This document shows, in pieces, positions 24,903 through 31,451 of a DNA stretch of 32,553 bases (its first letter is position 1; the number at the start of each line of letters is the position of its first letter). The notes below the pieces were generated by a model, which was not told the DNA's origin, did no database searches, and saw only the letters and a program-made list of their open reading frames with translations. Both the position numbers and the translations under genes were made by a program. Source of the stretch: Candidatus Diapherotrites archaeon ADurb.Bin253 (lineage in GTDB: Archaea > Nanobdellota > Nanobdellia > Pacearchaeales > GW2011-AR1); NCBI GenBank assembly GCA_002069705.1, contig MWBV01000006.1, positions 1 to 32,553 on the forward strand, written 5' to 3'.

Positions 24903-25298
24903 TTATCTCCTTATTATCTCCAATGCTTCTTTTTCTCTTTCATATTTTTCATCAATTCTTTTCTTAATTTCAGCTTTACGTTCTGCATCTCTTGTAGTTC
25001 CAATCTTATCAAGTAAATTACTATATCTTTTTCCTGCTTCTTTGTAAACAGGAGAATTATAATAAGTATATGTATCTCCATTAACTTTAACTTTTCTTAA
25101 ATCTTTTCCAAAAAAAGTTTGATAATAAACTATTTTATCTGATTCTTTATATTCCACAACTTTTCCTGTTCTTGTTCTGTATTTGACCCTGTTTCCATCA
25201 ATATCATATTTTGAATATGGGCTTCCAATACCTGTAACTAAGATTAGCCCAGTTGCCAGTGCAATTCCTCCTATTTTGGTTATTAATCTTTTGTCCAT
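24903..25298 (-). CDS. Membrane-anchored protein, first gene of the ten-gene operon
   Basis: 131 aa. A hydrophobic N-terminal segment (about 7-25, TKIGGIALATGLILVTGIG) is an anchor or signal peptide. A beta-rich middle follows, with repeated Lys/Tyr strands (YDIDGNRVKYRTRTGKVVEY, KIVYYQTFFGKDLRKVKVNG, DTYTYYNSP), and the C-terminus is a charged coiled helix (RDAERKAEIKKRIDEKYERE). A TATA box (TTTAAAAA, 25319-25326) lies 21-28 bp upstream, and the 20-bp element is at 25341-25360, so this is the operon head. A 59-bp internal piece is repeated exactly at 26399-26457. It is likely membrane-bound with an exposed beta domain. Function unknown. Confidence 0.65.
   Translation of the reverse strand: MDKRLITKIGGIALATGLILVTGIGSPYSKYDIDGNRVKYRTRTGKVVEYKESDKIVYYQTFFGKDLRKVKVNGDTYTYYNSPVYKEAGKRYSNLLDKIGTTRDAERKAEIKKRIDEKYEREKEALEIIRR
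25077..25135. repeat. 59-bp perfect direct repeat, copy 1
   Basis: Identical to 26399-26457 (offset 1322). It lies inside the 131-aa gene and encodes IVYYQTFFGKDLRKVKVNG. The two copies bracket the epimerase gene. Confidence 0.95.
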
Positions 25299-25340
25299 AA
25301 GAGACTAATTTCTCATGCATTTAAAAACATTACTGTCATT

Positions 25341-25360
25341 AACTACTATATAATTACACA
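25341..25360. promoter_or_regulatory. Copy 2 of the 20-bp shared element (ten-gene operon promoter)
   Basis: AACTACTATATAATTACACA, 19/20 to consensus. It is about 14 bp upstream of the TATA box of the ten-gene operon, the same relative place as copy 1 has for the 167-aa gene. Confidence 0.65.
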
Positions 25361-25373
25361 ATAATCCACTCTA

Positions 25374-26324
25374 TTAGAAATTATTTTGATAATACTCTTT
25401 ATACCACTTAACAAAGTTTTTAATTCCCTCATTTATTGATGTCTTTGGTTTATAATTTAATAATTTTCTCGCTTTCGTAGTATCTGCAAAAGTTTCTAGA
25501 ACATCCCCCGCTTGCAAAGGCAACAAATTTCTTTTAACTTTATTACCAACATTCCTTTCTATTTCATCTATAAAATTTATTAGTTCTTCTTGCTTCCCTC
25601 TTCCTAAATTAAAAATCTCAAAAGCGTAACCTTTGTCTATTGAACTTAGTATACCAGATACAACATCATCAATATAAGTGAAATCTCTTTTCATTTTTCC
25701 ATTGTTATACACATCAATAGGCTTGTTTTCGATAATATTCTTTGTGAATTTGAATATTGCCATATCTGGCCTACCCCATGGACCATAAACAGTAAAGAAT
25801 CTTAAACCAGTCATATTTATTCCAAATAAATGATGATAAACATAAGCATATAATTCATTTGCTTTTTTTGTTGCCGCATACAAAGAGATAGGAGAATCTA
25901 ATTTTTGTGATTCTTTGAATGGGACCTTCTTCTCATTTCCATAAACAGAAGATGAGGAGGCATAAATTATTGTTTTTATTTTATTATTTCTTGCAAATTC
26001 AAATATGGTTAGTGTTCCAAGCATGTTTGATTTTTCATATTCAAATGGGTTTTCTAAACTATATCTCACTCCTGCTTGTGCTGCTAAATGACAGATAACA
26101 TCTATTTTTTCCTTAATTTTAATACCATCTTCTATATTTTGCTTGTAAAATTTAAAGTTGCGATATTTCTTTAGAATATCTAATCTAGATAATTTTAACT
26201 TCGGGTCATAATAGCTATTTAAATTGTCTATGCCTACAACTTTATCTCCTCTATCAAGTAATGCCTTAGATGTATGAAATCCTATAAATCCTGCTGCCCC
26301 CGTTACTAAAATTGTTTTTTTCAT
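25374..26324 (-). CDS. NAD-dependent sugar-nucleotide epimerase (UDP-glucuronate 4-epimerase-like)
   Basis: 316 aa, full-length short-chain dehydrogenase/reductase of the extended type. The NAD-binding GAAGFIG is at residues 9-15, the catalytic Ser cluster at 123-126 (YASSSSVYG), and the Tyr149-x3-Lys153 pair in YAATKK. The substrate-side segments GIDNLNSYYDPKLKLSRLD and YGPWGRPDMAIFKFTK are typical of UDP-glucuronate/UDP-GlcNAc 4-epimerases of the CapI/WbpP group, which make sugar nucleotides for surface glycans. It fits with the GT2 glycosyltransferase further along. It lies between two copies of a 59-bp repeat, and the stretch in front of it is a decayed copy of the 131-aa gene, so it was probably inserted or rearranged here. 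Exact substrate is not determinable. Confidence 0.88.
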   Translation of the reverse strand: MKKTILVTGAAGFIGFHTSKALLDRGDKVVGIDNLNSYYDPKLKLSRLDILKKYRNFKFYKQNIEDGIKIKEKIDVICHLAAQAGVRYSLENPFEYEKSNMLGTLTIFEFARNNKIKTIIYASSSSVYGNEKKVPFKESQKLDSPISLYAATKKANELYAYVYHHLFGINMTGLRFFTVYGPWGRPDMAIFKFTKNIIENKPIDVYNNGKMKRDFTYIDDVVSGILSSIDKGYAFEIFNLGRGKQEELINFIDEIERNVGNKVKRNLLPLQAGDVLETFADTTKARKLLNYKPKTSINEGIKNFVKWYKEYYQNNF

Positions 26325-26386
26325 AAAATGTAAAACACTTTTTAGTTTTTAATGTTTTCTTCTAAAATTTTATTGAACCCACAACT

Positions 26387-26486
26387 TTATCTACCCAATC
26401 CATTAACTTTAACTTTTCTTAAATCTTTTCCAAAAAAAGTTTGATAATAAACTATTTGAGCTTCCTTATATAATTTAATTTTTCAG
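26387..26486 (-). pseudogene. Decayed fragment of a second 131-aa-type gene
   Basis: In one minus-strand frame this region reads KIKLYKEAQIVYYQTFFG then KDLRKVKVNGLGR and a stop at 26387-26389. It matches YKESDKIVYYQTFFG then KDLRKVKVNG of the protein at 24903-25298. A TGA precedes it and there is no start codon. A copy of the 20-bp element (26514-26533) still stands upstream, as at the intact gene. It is therefore a remnant of a duplicated operon head. Confidence 0.75.
26399..26457. repeat. 59-bp perfect direct repeat, copy 2
   Basis: Identical to 25077-25135. The flanks differ at once on both sides in DNA, although protein-level similarity continues toward the YKE residues. Perfect identity in otherwise decayed sequence points to a recent copy or gene conversion. 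Confidence 0.95.
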
Positions 26487-26513
26487 AAAAAATAAACCCT
26501 CATTTCTATTATT

Positions 26514-26533
26514 AACTACTTTGTAATTACACT
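26514..26533. promoter_or_regulatory. Copy 3 of the 20-bp shared element
   Basis: AACTACTTTGTAATTACACT, 17/20 to consensus. It lies upstream of the pseudogene fragment on the minus strand (TATA-like TTTATTTTTT near 26490) and 47 bp upstream of the methyltransferase ATG on the plus strand. Confidence 0.6.
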
Positions 26534-26579
26534 AAATTAATGCACATATTTATTTATTATTTAATCTATTCTTATTAAT

Positions 26580-27122
26580 ATGATAAACATCAAAGAAACT
26601 AAGAAAGAATTCATTCTTGAATTATTAAATAAAGATATTTATAAAGTTCTTGATTTAGGATGTGGAGAAATGCTTCTTTCAAAAGCTTTTCTTAAAAATA
26701 ATTCATTTGTAAAAGGAATTGATATCAAAGAACCTTTGGAAATTCCAGAGGGTGCAGTTTTTGTGAAAGGAAATTTCTTTCAAGAAGAATTTGAAAAAGA
26801 TTATGATTTGATTATTGCTTCACTTATACTTCATCTCACAAAAAAAGAATTTACACCTAAACTTATCCAGAAAATACAAGATTCAACAGCTAAAAACGGA
26901 TATAATTTTTTAATCTTACTCTCCAATAAAGATTCTCTTTCAACAGAAGAAAGATTCTATCCTTCTATGAGTGAAATAATGGAATTTTATCCTGGTTCTG
27001 AGTGGAAACTCATCAAAAGCTTGGAAGATGAAACAGAACCAGAACAACATGGCAATGCACAAACCCCAGATAACATTCCCCACACTCATCACTTGATTTT
27101 TGCAATATTTCAGAAACAATAG
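26580..27122 (+). CDS. Class I SAM-dependent methyltransferase
   Basis: 180 aa. Motif I VLDLGCGE is at residues 23-30; the acidic end of strand 2 is VKGIDIKEP; motif IV region is YDLIIASLILHLTKKE. It is short, one Rossmann-like domain only, with no recognisable substrate domain. The tail carries HGNAQTPDNIPHTHHLIFA. It precedes the metalloprotease gene by 45 nt on the same strand and is probably co-transcribed. A TATA-like ATTTATTTATTA lies within 40 bp upstream. Substrate unknown; a small molecule or a modified peptide are both possible. Confidence 0.8.
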   Translation: MINIKETKKEFILELLNKDIYKVLDLGCGEMLLSKAFLKNNSFVKGIDIKEPLEIPEGAVFVKGNFFQEEFEKDYDLIIASLILHLTKKEFTPKLIQKIQDSTAKNGYNFLILLSNKDSLSTEERFYPSMSEIMEFYPGSEWKLIKSLEDETEPEQHGNAQTPDNIPHTHHLIFAIFQKQ

Positions 27123-27167
27123 ACCTCCATAACAAGAAATTTAAAGTATAATCCCAAACATAAAACT

Positions 27168-27917
27168 ATGAAATTAATAGTATTACCTAATAACTCATTT
27201 AATGAATCTAAAAAAGAAGATTTAAATAAGATAATATTTTTTGCAGAAAAACTGCTTGAAAAAAATGATATCCCTCTACCAGAAAAAATTTATTTTTATA
27301 ATTCATTTGAAGAATTTATAGAAAAGGTAATCCCAGAAGTAATAGGTTATGGTTTCAGTAAAGAGATTTCAAAGGAGATAATAAAATGTGCTTTAAATAA
27401 CGGGACCTACGGAACATTAAATTACCAGGAAAACTCAATAATAGAAATGAATTTTAATCCATTTAACAAAGGAGAATATAGTGCTGATGATTTTCTGGAA
27501 CTGTTAATTCATGAATCACTGCATTTGCAATTATCTAATCATATGAATAAAGATATTAATTCTATTAAGTTTAAATTCAGTAAAGGAAAGTTCTTAGGAA
27601 ATCCTAGAATTATCCAGCTTGATGAAGGTTATGCAGAATTTATGACTAAAAAAATTCTGGAAGACCCCGAATTTTATGAAATAAATAAAATAATTAAAGA
27701 AATAAAAATACCTTTCCACAACTTGGAATCACCTTCCTACAAGAAAAATATTGATTATCTAGATATAAATGAATTTGATAGTGCATTTGAAACATTGTTG
27801 CTTTCAAATAGAGATAAGGGGTTTAAACTTTTTAGAAGTGTTTTCAAGGAAAAAAAAGGATATACCTCTAAACAGATTTTAGATTTTGCAGCTAAAGAAC
27901 TAAAAGAAATTATTTGA
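27168..27917 (+). CDS. Putative zinc metallopeptidase (HExxH)
   Basis: 249 aa. LLIHESLHLQL gives the zinc motif H115-E116-x2-H119, and LDEGYAEFMTKKI (about 151-163) gives a likely third ligand of the gluzincin type. There is no signal peptide, so it acts in the cytoplasm unless exported otherwise. The N-terminal part is alpha/beta without a known domain. It ends convergently with the radical SAM gene, the coding ends overlapping by 18 bp. Because it neighbours a candidate RiPP operon it could be the leader peptidase, but it is on the opposite strand and this is inference. A general protease of the DUF2268/DUF4157-like type is equally possible. Confidence 0.75.
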   Translation: MKLIVLPNNSFNESKKEDLNKIIFFAEKLLEKNDIPLPEKIYFYNSFEEFIEKVIPEVIGYGFSKEISKEIIKCALNNGTYGTLNYQENSIIEMNFNPFNKGEYSADDFLELLIHESLHLQLSNHMNKDINSIKFKFSKGKFLGNPRIIQLDEGYAEFMTKKILEDPEFYEINKIIKEIKIPFHNLESPSYKKNIDYLDINEFDSAFETLLLSNRDKGFKLFRSVFKEKKGYTSKQILDFAAKELKEII

Positions 27918-29309
27918 ATGCATAAAAGTTATATCTCTAATATGAAAATCTTTTTTCTTTGTTTTATTTTCTATACTTTTATTTAACAACCAATTTAATG
28001 TCATCTCTGTATGCACACAAAATGGTTTATCTCTAGCATATATATTTTCTTTTGAAATTGTTTCAGCATTAAATGGGCAGCCTCCGCCACATATTCCTAT
28101 TGCAGGACAATATACACACTCTTTCATATTCAAAGGATATCTTTCTGTCCAGTATTTTATAACAGGGCTTTTTTCCAATTCGTCTACTTTAAATTTGTTT
28201 ATGTTGCCTATTATTGAACCCTCATTGCAAAGATAAGCTTCACAAGTGCCAATATTACCATTAGGAAAAAATACGAGCTGATTTCCGACACCGCCACAGT
28301 CCTTAAATCTTGGGATTCCATTAAATGCAATTGCTTTTCTTTGTATTCTATCTTCATAAACTCCTTTTTTACTGGCTTCTTCAGAAGCATCTAAGAGATT
28401 TTTATTTAAAGTAGTTAAATCAACTAAAGGTATATTTGAATATCTTGCATTTAATAATATATTAAATCCAATGCTTTTTGCTCCTAATTCAATAAAATGA
28501 TTTACGTTTTCTTTTAAAGAACTTATATTGTGTCGGCTTATTGTACATGAAATTCCAAAAGGTATCTTTTCCTTGTTTAAAAGCTGGATTCCTTTTATTA
28601 TTTTGTTATAAGTCCCCTTATCATCTTGGGTTACTCTCATAGTGTCATTTATTTCTTTTTTTCCGTCTAAAGAAACAGACACTCCAACTTTAAATTTTTT
28701 AATTGCATCTATAATTTCTTTATCAAATAAAGTCCCATTAGTAGTTATCTGAAAATCAGGTATAATTTTGTTTTTCTTGCATATATCCTGAATTTTTCCA
28801 AGACTTTTTATAAAAAATTCTTTTGAAATCAAAGGCTCAGAGCCATAATAAATAAAGGTTATCTTTTTTTTATTTGGAGATTTTGATTTTTGATATTCAA
28901 TTAAATTATCTAAGTATTTTATTAAATTTTCAAAAGTTTCATTACTCATATTTATATCTTTGAAATTAGGTTCAACACTTCCTTCAACATAACAATACTT
29001 GCATTTAAGGTTGCATTTTGTATTAAAAAGTAAATAGATTATTTCCAAATCAAATTTGTTTAATTTATAATTTTCTTTGATATAATCAACAAATTTCTTT
29101 TCTGAATATGAATCTGGAACTAAAATATGGCTTTTTTGTAATGTTTTTATGTTTTCTTTGAATTTTTTGTTTTTCAATGAATCAATCAGCTCTTTGAATT
29201 CAATTTCCTTGAAAAAGAATGATTCATTGGTTATAGAATGCCTTATAATATAATACAAATTATTCTTACTAACACATTCATAAATACGAGAAAATTTAGA
29301 GAATCTCAT
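27900..29309 (-). CDS. Radical SAM/SPASM peptide-modifying enzyme
   Basis: 469 aa. The N-terminal domain (about 1-90) has no membrane segment and may be a peptide-binding region. The radical SAM core begins with CNLKCKYC (Cys99, 103, 106), which binds the SAM-cleaving 4Fe-4S cluster, with YYGSEP (about 154-159) in place of GGEP and SVSLDG at 211-216. A SPASM domain (about 335-435) has Cys338, 356, 361, 398, 401, 407, 411 and 431 in the CxxCx5Cx3C pattern for auxiliary clusters. This architecture is known from RiPP maturases and anaerobic sulfatase-maturating enzymes. No sulfatase is seen in the window, but a 44-codon ORF lies 30 nt upstream on the same strand and is its likely peptide substrate. 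Confidence 0.9.
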   Translation of the reverse strand: MRFSKFSRIYECVSKNNLYYIIRHSITNESFFFKEIEFKELIDSLKNKKFKENIKTLQKSHILVPDSYSEKKFVDYIKENYKLNKFDLEIIYLLFNTKCNLKCKYCYVEGSVEPNFKDINMSNETFENLIKYLDNLIEYQKSKSPNKKKITFIYYGSEPLISKEFFIKSLGKIQDICKKNKIIPDFQITTNGTLFDKEIIDAIKKFKVGVSVSLDGKKEINDTMRVTQDDKGTYNKIIKGIQLLNKEKIPFGISCTISRHNISSLKENVNHFIELGAKSIGFNILLNARYSNIPLVDLTTLNKNLLDASEEASKKGVYEDRIQRKAIAFNGIPRFKDCGGVGNQLVFFPNGNIGTCEAYLCNEGSIIGNINKFKVDELEKSPVIKYWTERYPLNMKECVYCPAIGICGGGCPFNAETISKENIYARDKPFCVHTEMTLNWLLNKSIENKTKKKDFHIRDITFMHSNNFF

Positions 29310-29339
29310 CTAAGGTAGTGTAAATTACAATCCTTTTAC

Positions 29340-29474
29340 TTATTTATAACTAAAATATTCGGTGCTTGGGAGTTTAACTATGTAATCTGGTTCTGAGCCT
29401 TTATGACACCAACCTTTACACCTAAACTCACCTTCCGGAGGAAGAGTTTTAGCTACTATTTCTAGTTTTTCCAT
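29340..29474 (-). CDS. 44-aa putative RiPP precursor peptide
   Basis: ATG at 29472-29474, stop at 29340-29342. The peptide opens MEKLEIVAKTLPPEGEFR, then holds CKGWCHKG (Cys19 and Cys23 around Trp22), and ends in an aromatic-rich tail (Tyr31, Tyr40, Phe41, Tyr43). A short charged leader followed by a core with Cys, Trp, Tyr and Ser/Thr is the form of substrates for radical SAM/SPASM enzymes that build thioether or carbon-carbon crosslinks. A very good promoter lies in front (TTTATAAATT at 29493-29502, after GGAAAAG), predicting a near-leaderless mRNA that starts with this ORF and reads into the enzyme gene 30 nt later. The coding call rests on context and promoter; it could be a free small protein. 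Confidence 0.65.
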   Translation of the reverse strand: MEKLEIVAKTLPPEGEFRCKGWCHKGSEPDYIVKLPSTEYFSYK

Positions 29475-29492
29475 AATTTTACATATCTCAGA

Positions 29493-29509
29493 AATTTATA
29501 AACTTTTCC
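29493..29509 (-). promoter_or_regulatory. Promoter of the peptide/radical SAM operon
   Basis: On the minus strand GGAAAAG (BRE-like) is followed by TTTATAAATT, 19-28 bp upstream of the peptide ATG. It is among the best archaeal promoters in the window. Confidence 0.65.
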
Positions 29510-29544
29510 TCAAAATCAGATTCTAGTGTAAAAATACATTTAAG

Positions 29545-29564
29545 TACTACTCTATAATTACACT
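29545..29564. promoter_or_regulatory. Copy 4 of the 20-bp shared element
   Basis: TACTACTCTATAATTACACT, 18/20 to consensus, about 43 bp upstream of the TATA box of the peptide/radical SAM operon. Copies 4 and 5 also share a preceding TTAAG. Confidence 0.65.
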
Positions 29565-29597
29565 AAAGAACAAGACATCTTTACCCAATGAGATTCC

Positions 29598-29933
29598 TTA
29601 TCTTATCTTCATCTCTTTTAAAACTTCTTCTACAACTTCCTCAACGCTCTCTAAATCAATATTTTCATAACCTTTTTCTATCCTTATTCTTAACTCAGAT
29701 TTAACTTTATTTACAATCCTCTTTCTTATTTCTTGTATCTCTTTGTCAGCAAGTTCCTTTTCTACAGGGTTTATTTTCTCTCTGTACCTTTTTGCTATAT
29801 TCCAGCTGTTAATTATCTCTTTGTTGTATCTTTCAGAGATTTCAGGAATATCTATTGCATTTTCCAATATTTTGTGAACCACTGCATTAGAAAGATTAGA
29901 TACAAACAATGTAAGAAGTTTATTTCTATTCAT
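29598..29933 (-). CDS. Small helical protein coupled to the second nucleotidyltransferase
   Basis: 111 aa, fully helical and charged. The N-terminus (MNRNKLLTLFVSNLSNAVVHKILENA) is amphipathic and the C-terminus is a coiled coil rich in Glu/Lys/Arg (ESVEEVVEEVLKEMKIR). Its start overlaps the stop of the 272-aa nucleotidyltransferase gene by 4 nt (ATGA), so the two are made together. By position it corresponds to the HEPN partner in the first module, but I see no clear RX4-6H motif. It could be a toxin-like partner or an accessory subunit. Confidence 0.6.
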   Translation of the reverse strand: MNRNKLLTLFVSNLSNAVVHKILENAIDIPEISERYNKEIINSWNIAKRYREKINPVEKELADKEIQEIRKRIVNKVKSELRIRIEKGYENIDLESVEEVVEEVLKEMKIR

Positions 29934-30748
29934 TTTCTTTCTTCTCCTTTTATATTATCCAGAACAAGCGAGAAAGTTTTATTGAAGATTTCTTTATATT
30001 TCAATATAAAACTTTCTTCAATCATATTTCCTTTCAAATCATTTATCTTTATATCAAATAATTTTTCAATTTCTTTTTCAACAATCTCCTTGCTTAATTT
30101 TTTATTTTGTATAAACATCAATATTGAAACCATGTTAAGAGTAAGGTAATACTTTTCATCCCCATTTAACATATTAAAATTTTCAATTAAGTTTTTGCTT
30201 TTCAGTAAATTCAAATCTAGGAGCTTGTAATTTATTTTTCTTTTTACATTAAATATAATCTTGTTAAGTGAAACACACTTACTTAACATTAAATTGTACA
30301 AAGGATCATTAGATAATCCTGAAGAAAGAGTCTTATTACTCAAACAGATTAAATGAGGTTTTATTCCACTAAATTCTTCTATTTCTTTTTTTATTAAACT
30401 AATTTCTATACTCTTCTCAGATTCACTTATCAGAAGAATATCAATATCATTGAATCTAAATCCTTTTTCAAGAAAGCTTCCAGTAAAGATTATATTATCT
30501 ACCTTGACTTTATTTCTTATTCTTTTAACAATCTCCTCTATCAAGTTTACTTTAACTGGTTCAAGTTTCTTTAACCCATAAAAATTGAGTTTAACACTCA
30601 ATTCTTTTTCACCTAGATGGTTTACTAATGGACTTATAATCACATACTCTCCTGGAATAAAACCAATTCTTCTTTTTGGGAGATATATTTGGTCCATCTT
30701 GCTACCTCTGCTTATTCTTCCAATAATAGTTATTTCATTATTTACCAT
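29930..30748 (-). CDS. Nucleotidyltransferase-fold protein with AbrB-like N-terminus
   Basis: 272 aa. Residues 85-108 (DNIIFTGSFLEKGFRFNDIDILLI) hold the polymerase-beta-type NTase motif G90-S91 and D101/D103. The N-terminal 60 residues (RISRGSKMDQIYLPKRRIGF, then IPGEYVIIS) look like a swapped-hairpin AbrB/SpoVT domain, which would bind DNA. The C-terminal about 100 residues are helical. It is larger than a minimal MNT. With its small overlapping partner it resembles an NTase toxin-antitoxin module, and an odd palindrome between its TATA box and ATG is a likely operator. The AbrB call is tentative. Confidence 0.7.
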   Translation of the reverse strand: MVNNEITIIGRISRGSKMDQIYLPKRRIGFIPGEYVIISPLVNHLGEKELSVKLNFYGLKKLEPVKVNLIEEIVKRIRNKVKVDNIIFTGSFLEKGFRFNDIDILLISESEKSIEISLIKKEIEEFSGIKPHLICLSNKTLSSGLSNDPLYNLMLSKCVSLNKIIFNVKRKINYKLLDLNLLKSKNLIENFNMLNGDEKYYLTLNMVSILMFIQNKKLSKEIVEKEIEKLFDIKINDLKGNMIEESFILKYKEIFNKTFSLVLDNIKGEERK

Positions 30749-30756
30749 ATTACGTA

Positions 30757-30780
30757 ATAGTACGGTACTATATATAAATA
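30757..30780 (-). promoter_or_regulatory. Operator-like palindrome and TATA box of the second NTase operon
   Basis: ATAGTACGGTACTAT (30757-30771) has 7-nt arms around one central base. TTTATATATA lies at about 30770-30780 on the minus strand, so the palindrome occupies the TATA-to-ATG interval (ATG at 30748), as the inverted repeat does in the MNT/HEPN promoter. Confidence 0.6.
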
Positions 30781-30902
30781 TTTCGCTTATTTACAAATAT
30801 TACATTTGTAGCCTGATGATTCTGTATGCTTATTAATCCAATATAGATATCTTCCTTTGGCTGACCGCTAACATCAATATAAAACTGAAGAGCAGGTTTC
30901 AT
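30768..30902 (-). CDS. 44-codon ORF resembling the N-terminus of a DUF3800/RNase H-fold protein; possibly truncated
   Basis: ATG at 30900-30902, stop at 30768-30770. It reads MKPALQFYIDVSGQPKEDIY then IGLISIQNHQATNVIF and so on. YIDVSG followed by a second strand is how DUF3800-type RNase H-fold proteins begin, but these are normally over 150 aa, so this would be a truncated remnant. A TATA-like CTTTTATAG about 20 bp before the ATG suggests that the front end and promoter are intact, with shared element copy 5 further upstream. The stop lies within the promoter of the downstream NTase gene, so the truncation may date from arrival of that module. A genuine small protein is possible. Confidence 0.5.
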   Translation of the reverse strand: MKPALQFYIDVSGQPKEDIYIGLISIQNHQATNVIFVNKRNIYI

Positions 30903-30976
30903 AGGTTAGCTGAGAATACGAACTATAAAAGTTTTATTCTACTTTACTACCCATCCCAACTTAACTTTCAATTAAG

Positions 30977-30996
30977 TACTACTATATAATTACACT
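30977..30996. promoter_or_regulatory. Copy 5 of the 20-bp shared element
   Basis: TACTACTATATAATTACACT, 19/20 to consensus, between the divergent 44-codon ORF (minus) and the 125-aa gene (plus). A TATA-like ATTTATAAAG (31007-31016) follows 10 bp downstream on the plus strand. Confidence 0.65.
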
Positions 30997-31068
30997 AAAA
31001 AACAACATTTATAAAGCCAAAAAACAGAGTATACTTACAAATAAATTATATACTTTCATCAAGACAAA

Positions 31069-31446
31069 ATGGTAAAAAAACAGATAAGTAATGTAAGTGA
31101 TTTAGAAAAGATTAAACCTCTGGATGAAATTGAATTAAATTCATATTCTCTTCCAGACAAAATGTTCAACTCTCCACAAATAACAGGGATTTTAGGTGGA
31201 AGTTTTGACATAGATAGTGAAAAATATTTTGTTGTTACAGAAGTTGGCCCTTCTATGAGATTCCCTGATGGATATTGTATAAAATCTTCTCTTTACAAAG
31301 CAAAAGAAAAAGGAATAGATTCTGCTCATGTTATACTAAATGGACATTACAATAAAGCTAGGCCTGGTTTTAATTTGGAGGAAACAATAAGAGATCAAGT
31401 TAGCATATTACATAATAAAACATTATTTTTTTTAGAGAATAACTAA
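31069..31446 (+). CDS. Small alpha/beta protein, unknown
   Basis: 125 aa, soluble. Strands are visible at DEIELNSYSLPDKMF, ITGILGGSFDIDSEKYFVVTEVGP and DSAHVILNGHYNKARPG, and helices near both ends. It may be a small barrel; the LDEIEL opening loosely recalls the 97-aa protein at 23064. Two TATA-like boxes precede it (31007-31016 and 31043-31052), the second fitting a leaderless mRNA. It is the first of three tightly packed plus-strand genes ending in a glycosyltransferase. Function not recognised. Confidence 0.6.
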   Translation: MVKKQISNVSDLEKIKPLDEIELNSYSLPDKMFNSPQITGILGGSFDIDSEKYFVVTEVGPSMRFPDGYCIKSSLYKAKEKGIDSAHVILNGHYNKARPGFNLEETIRDQVSILHNKTLFFLENN

Positions 31447-31451
31447 ACAAA

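Noticed and set aside
25077-26457. Epimerase as cargo of a transposon with 59-bp ends
   Set aside because: The repeats are direct, one copy lies inside an intact coding gene, and there is no transposase; duplication and decay of the operon head explains it better.
30800-30870. Possible C/D box sRNA (TGATGA near 30814, CTGA near 30861, plus strand)
   Set aside because: No clear internal D'/C' pair or terminal stem, and the region reads as a promoter-bearing ORF on the minus strand.
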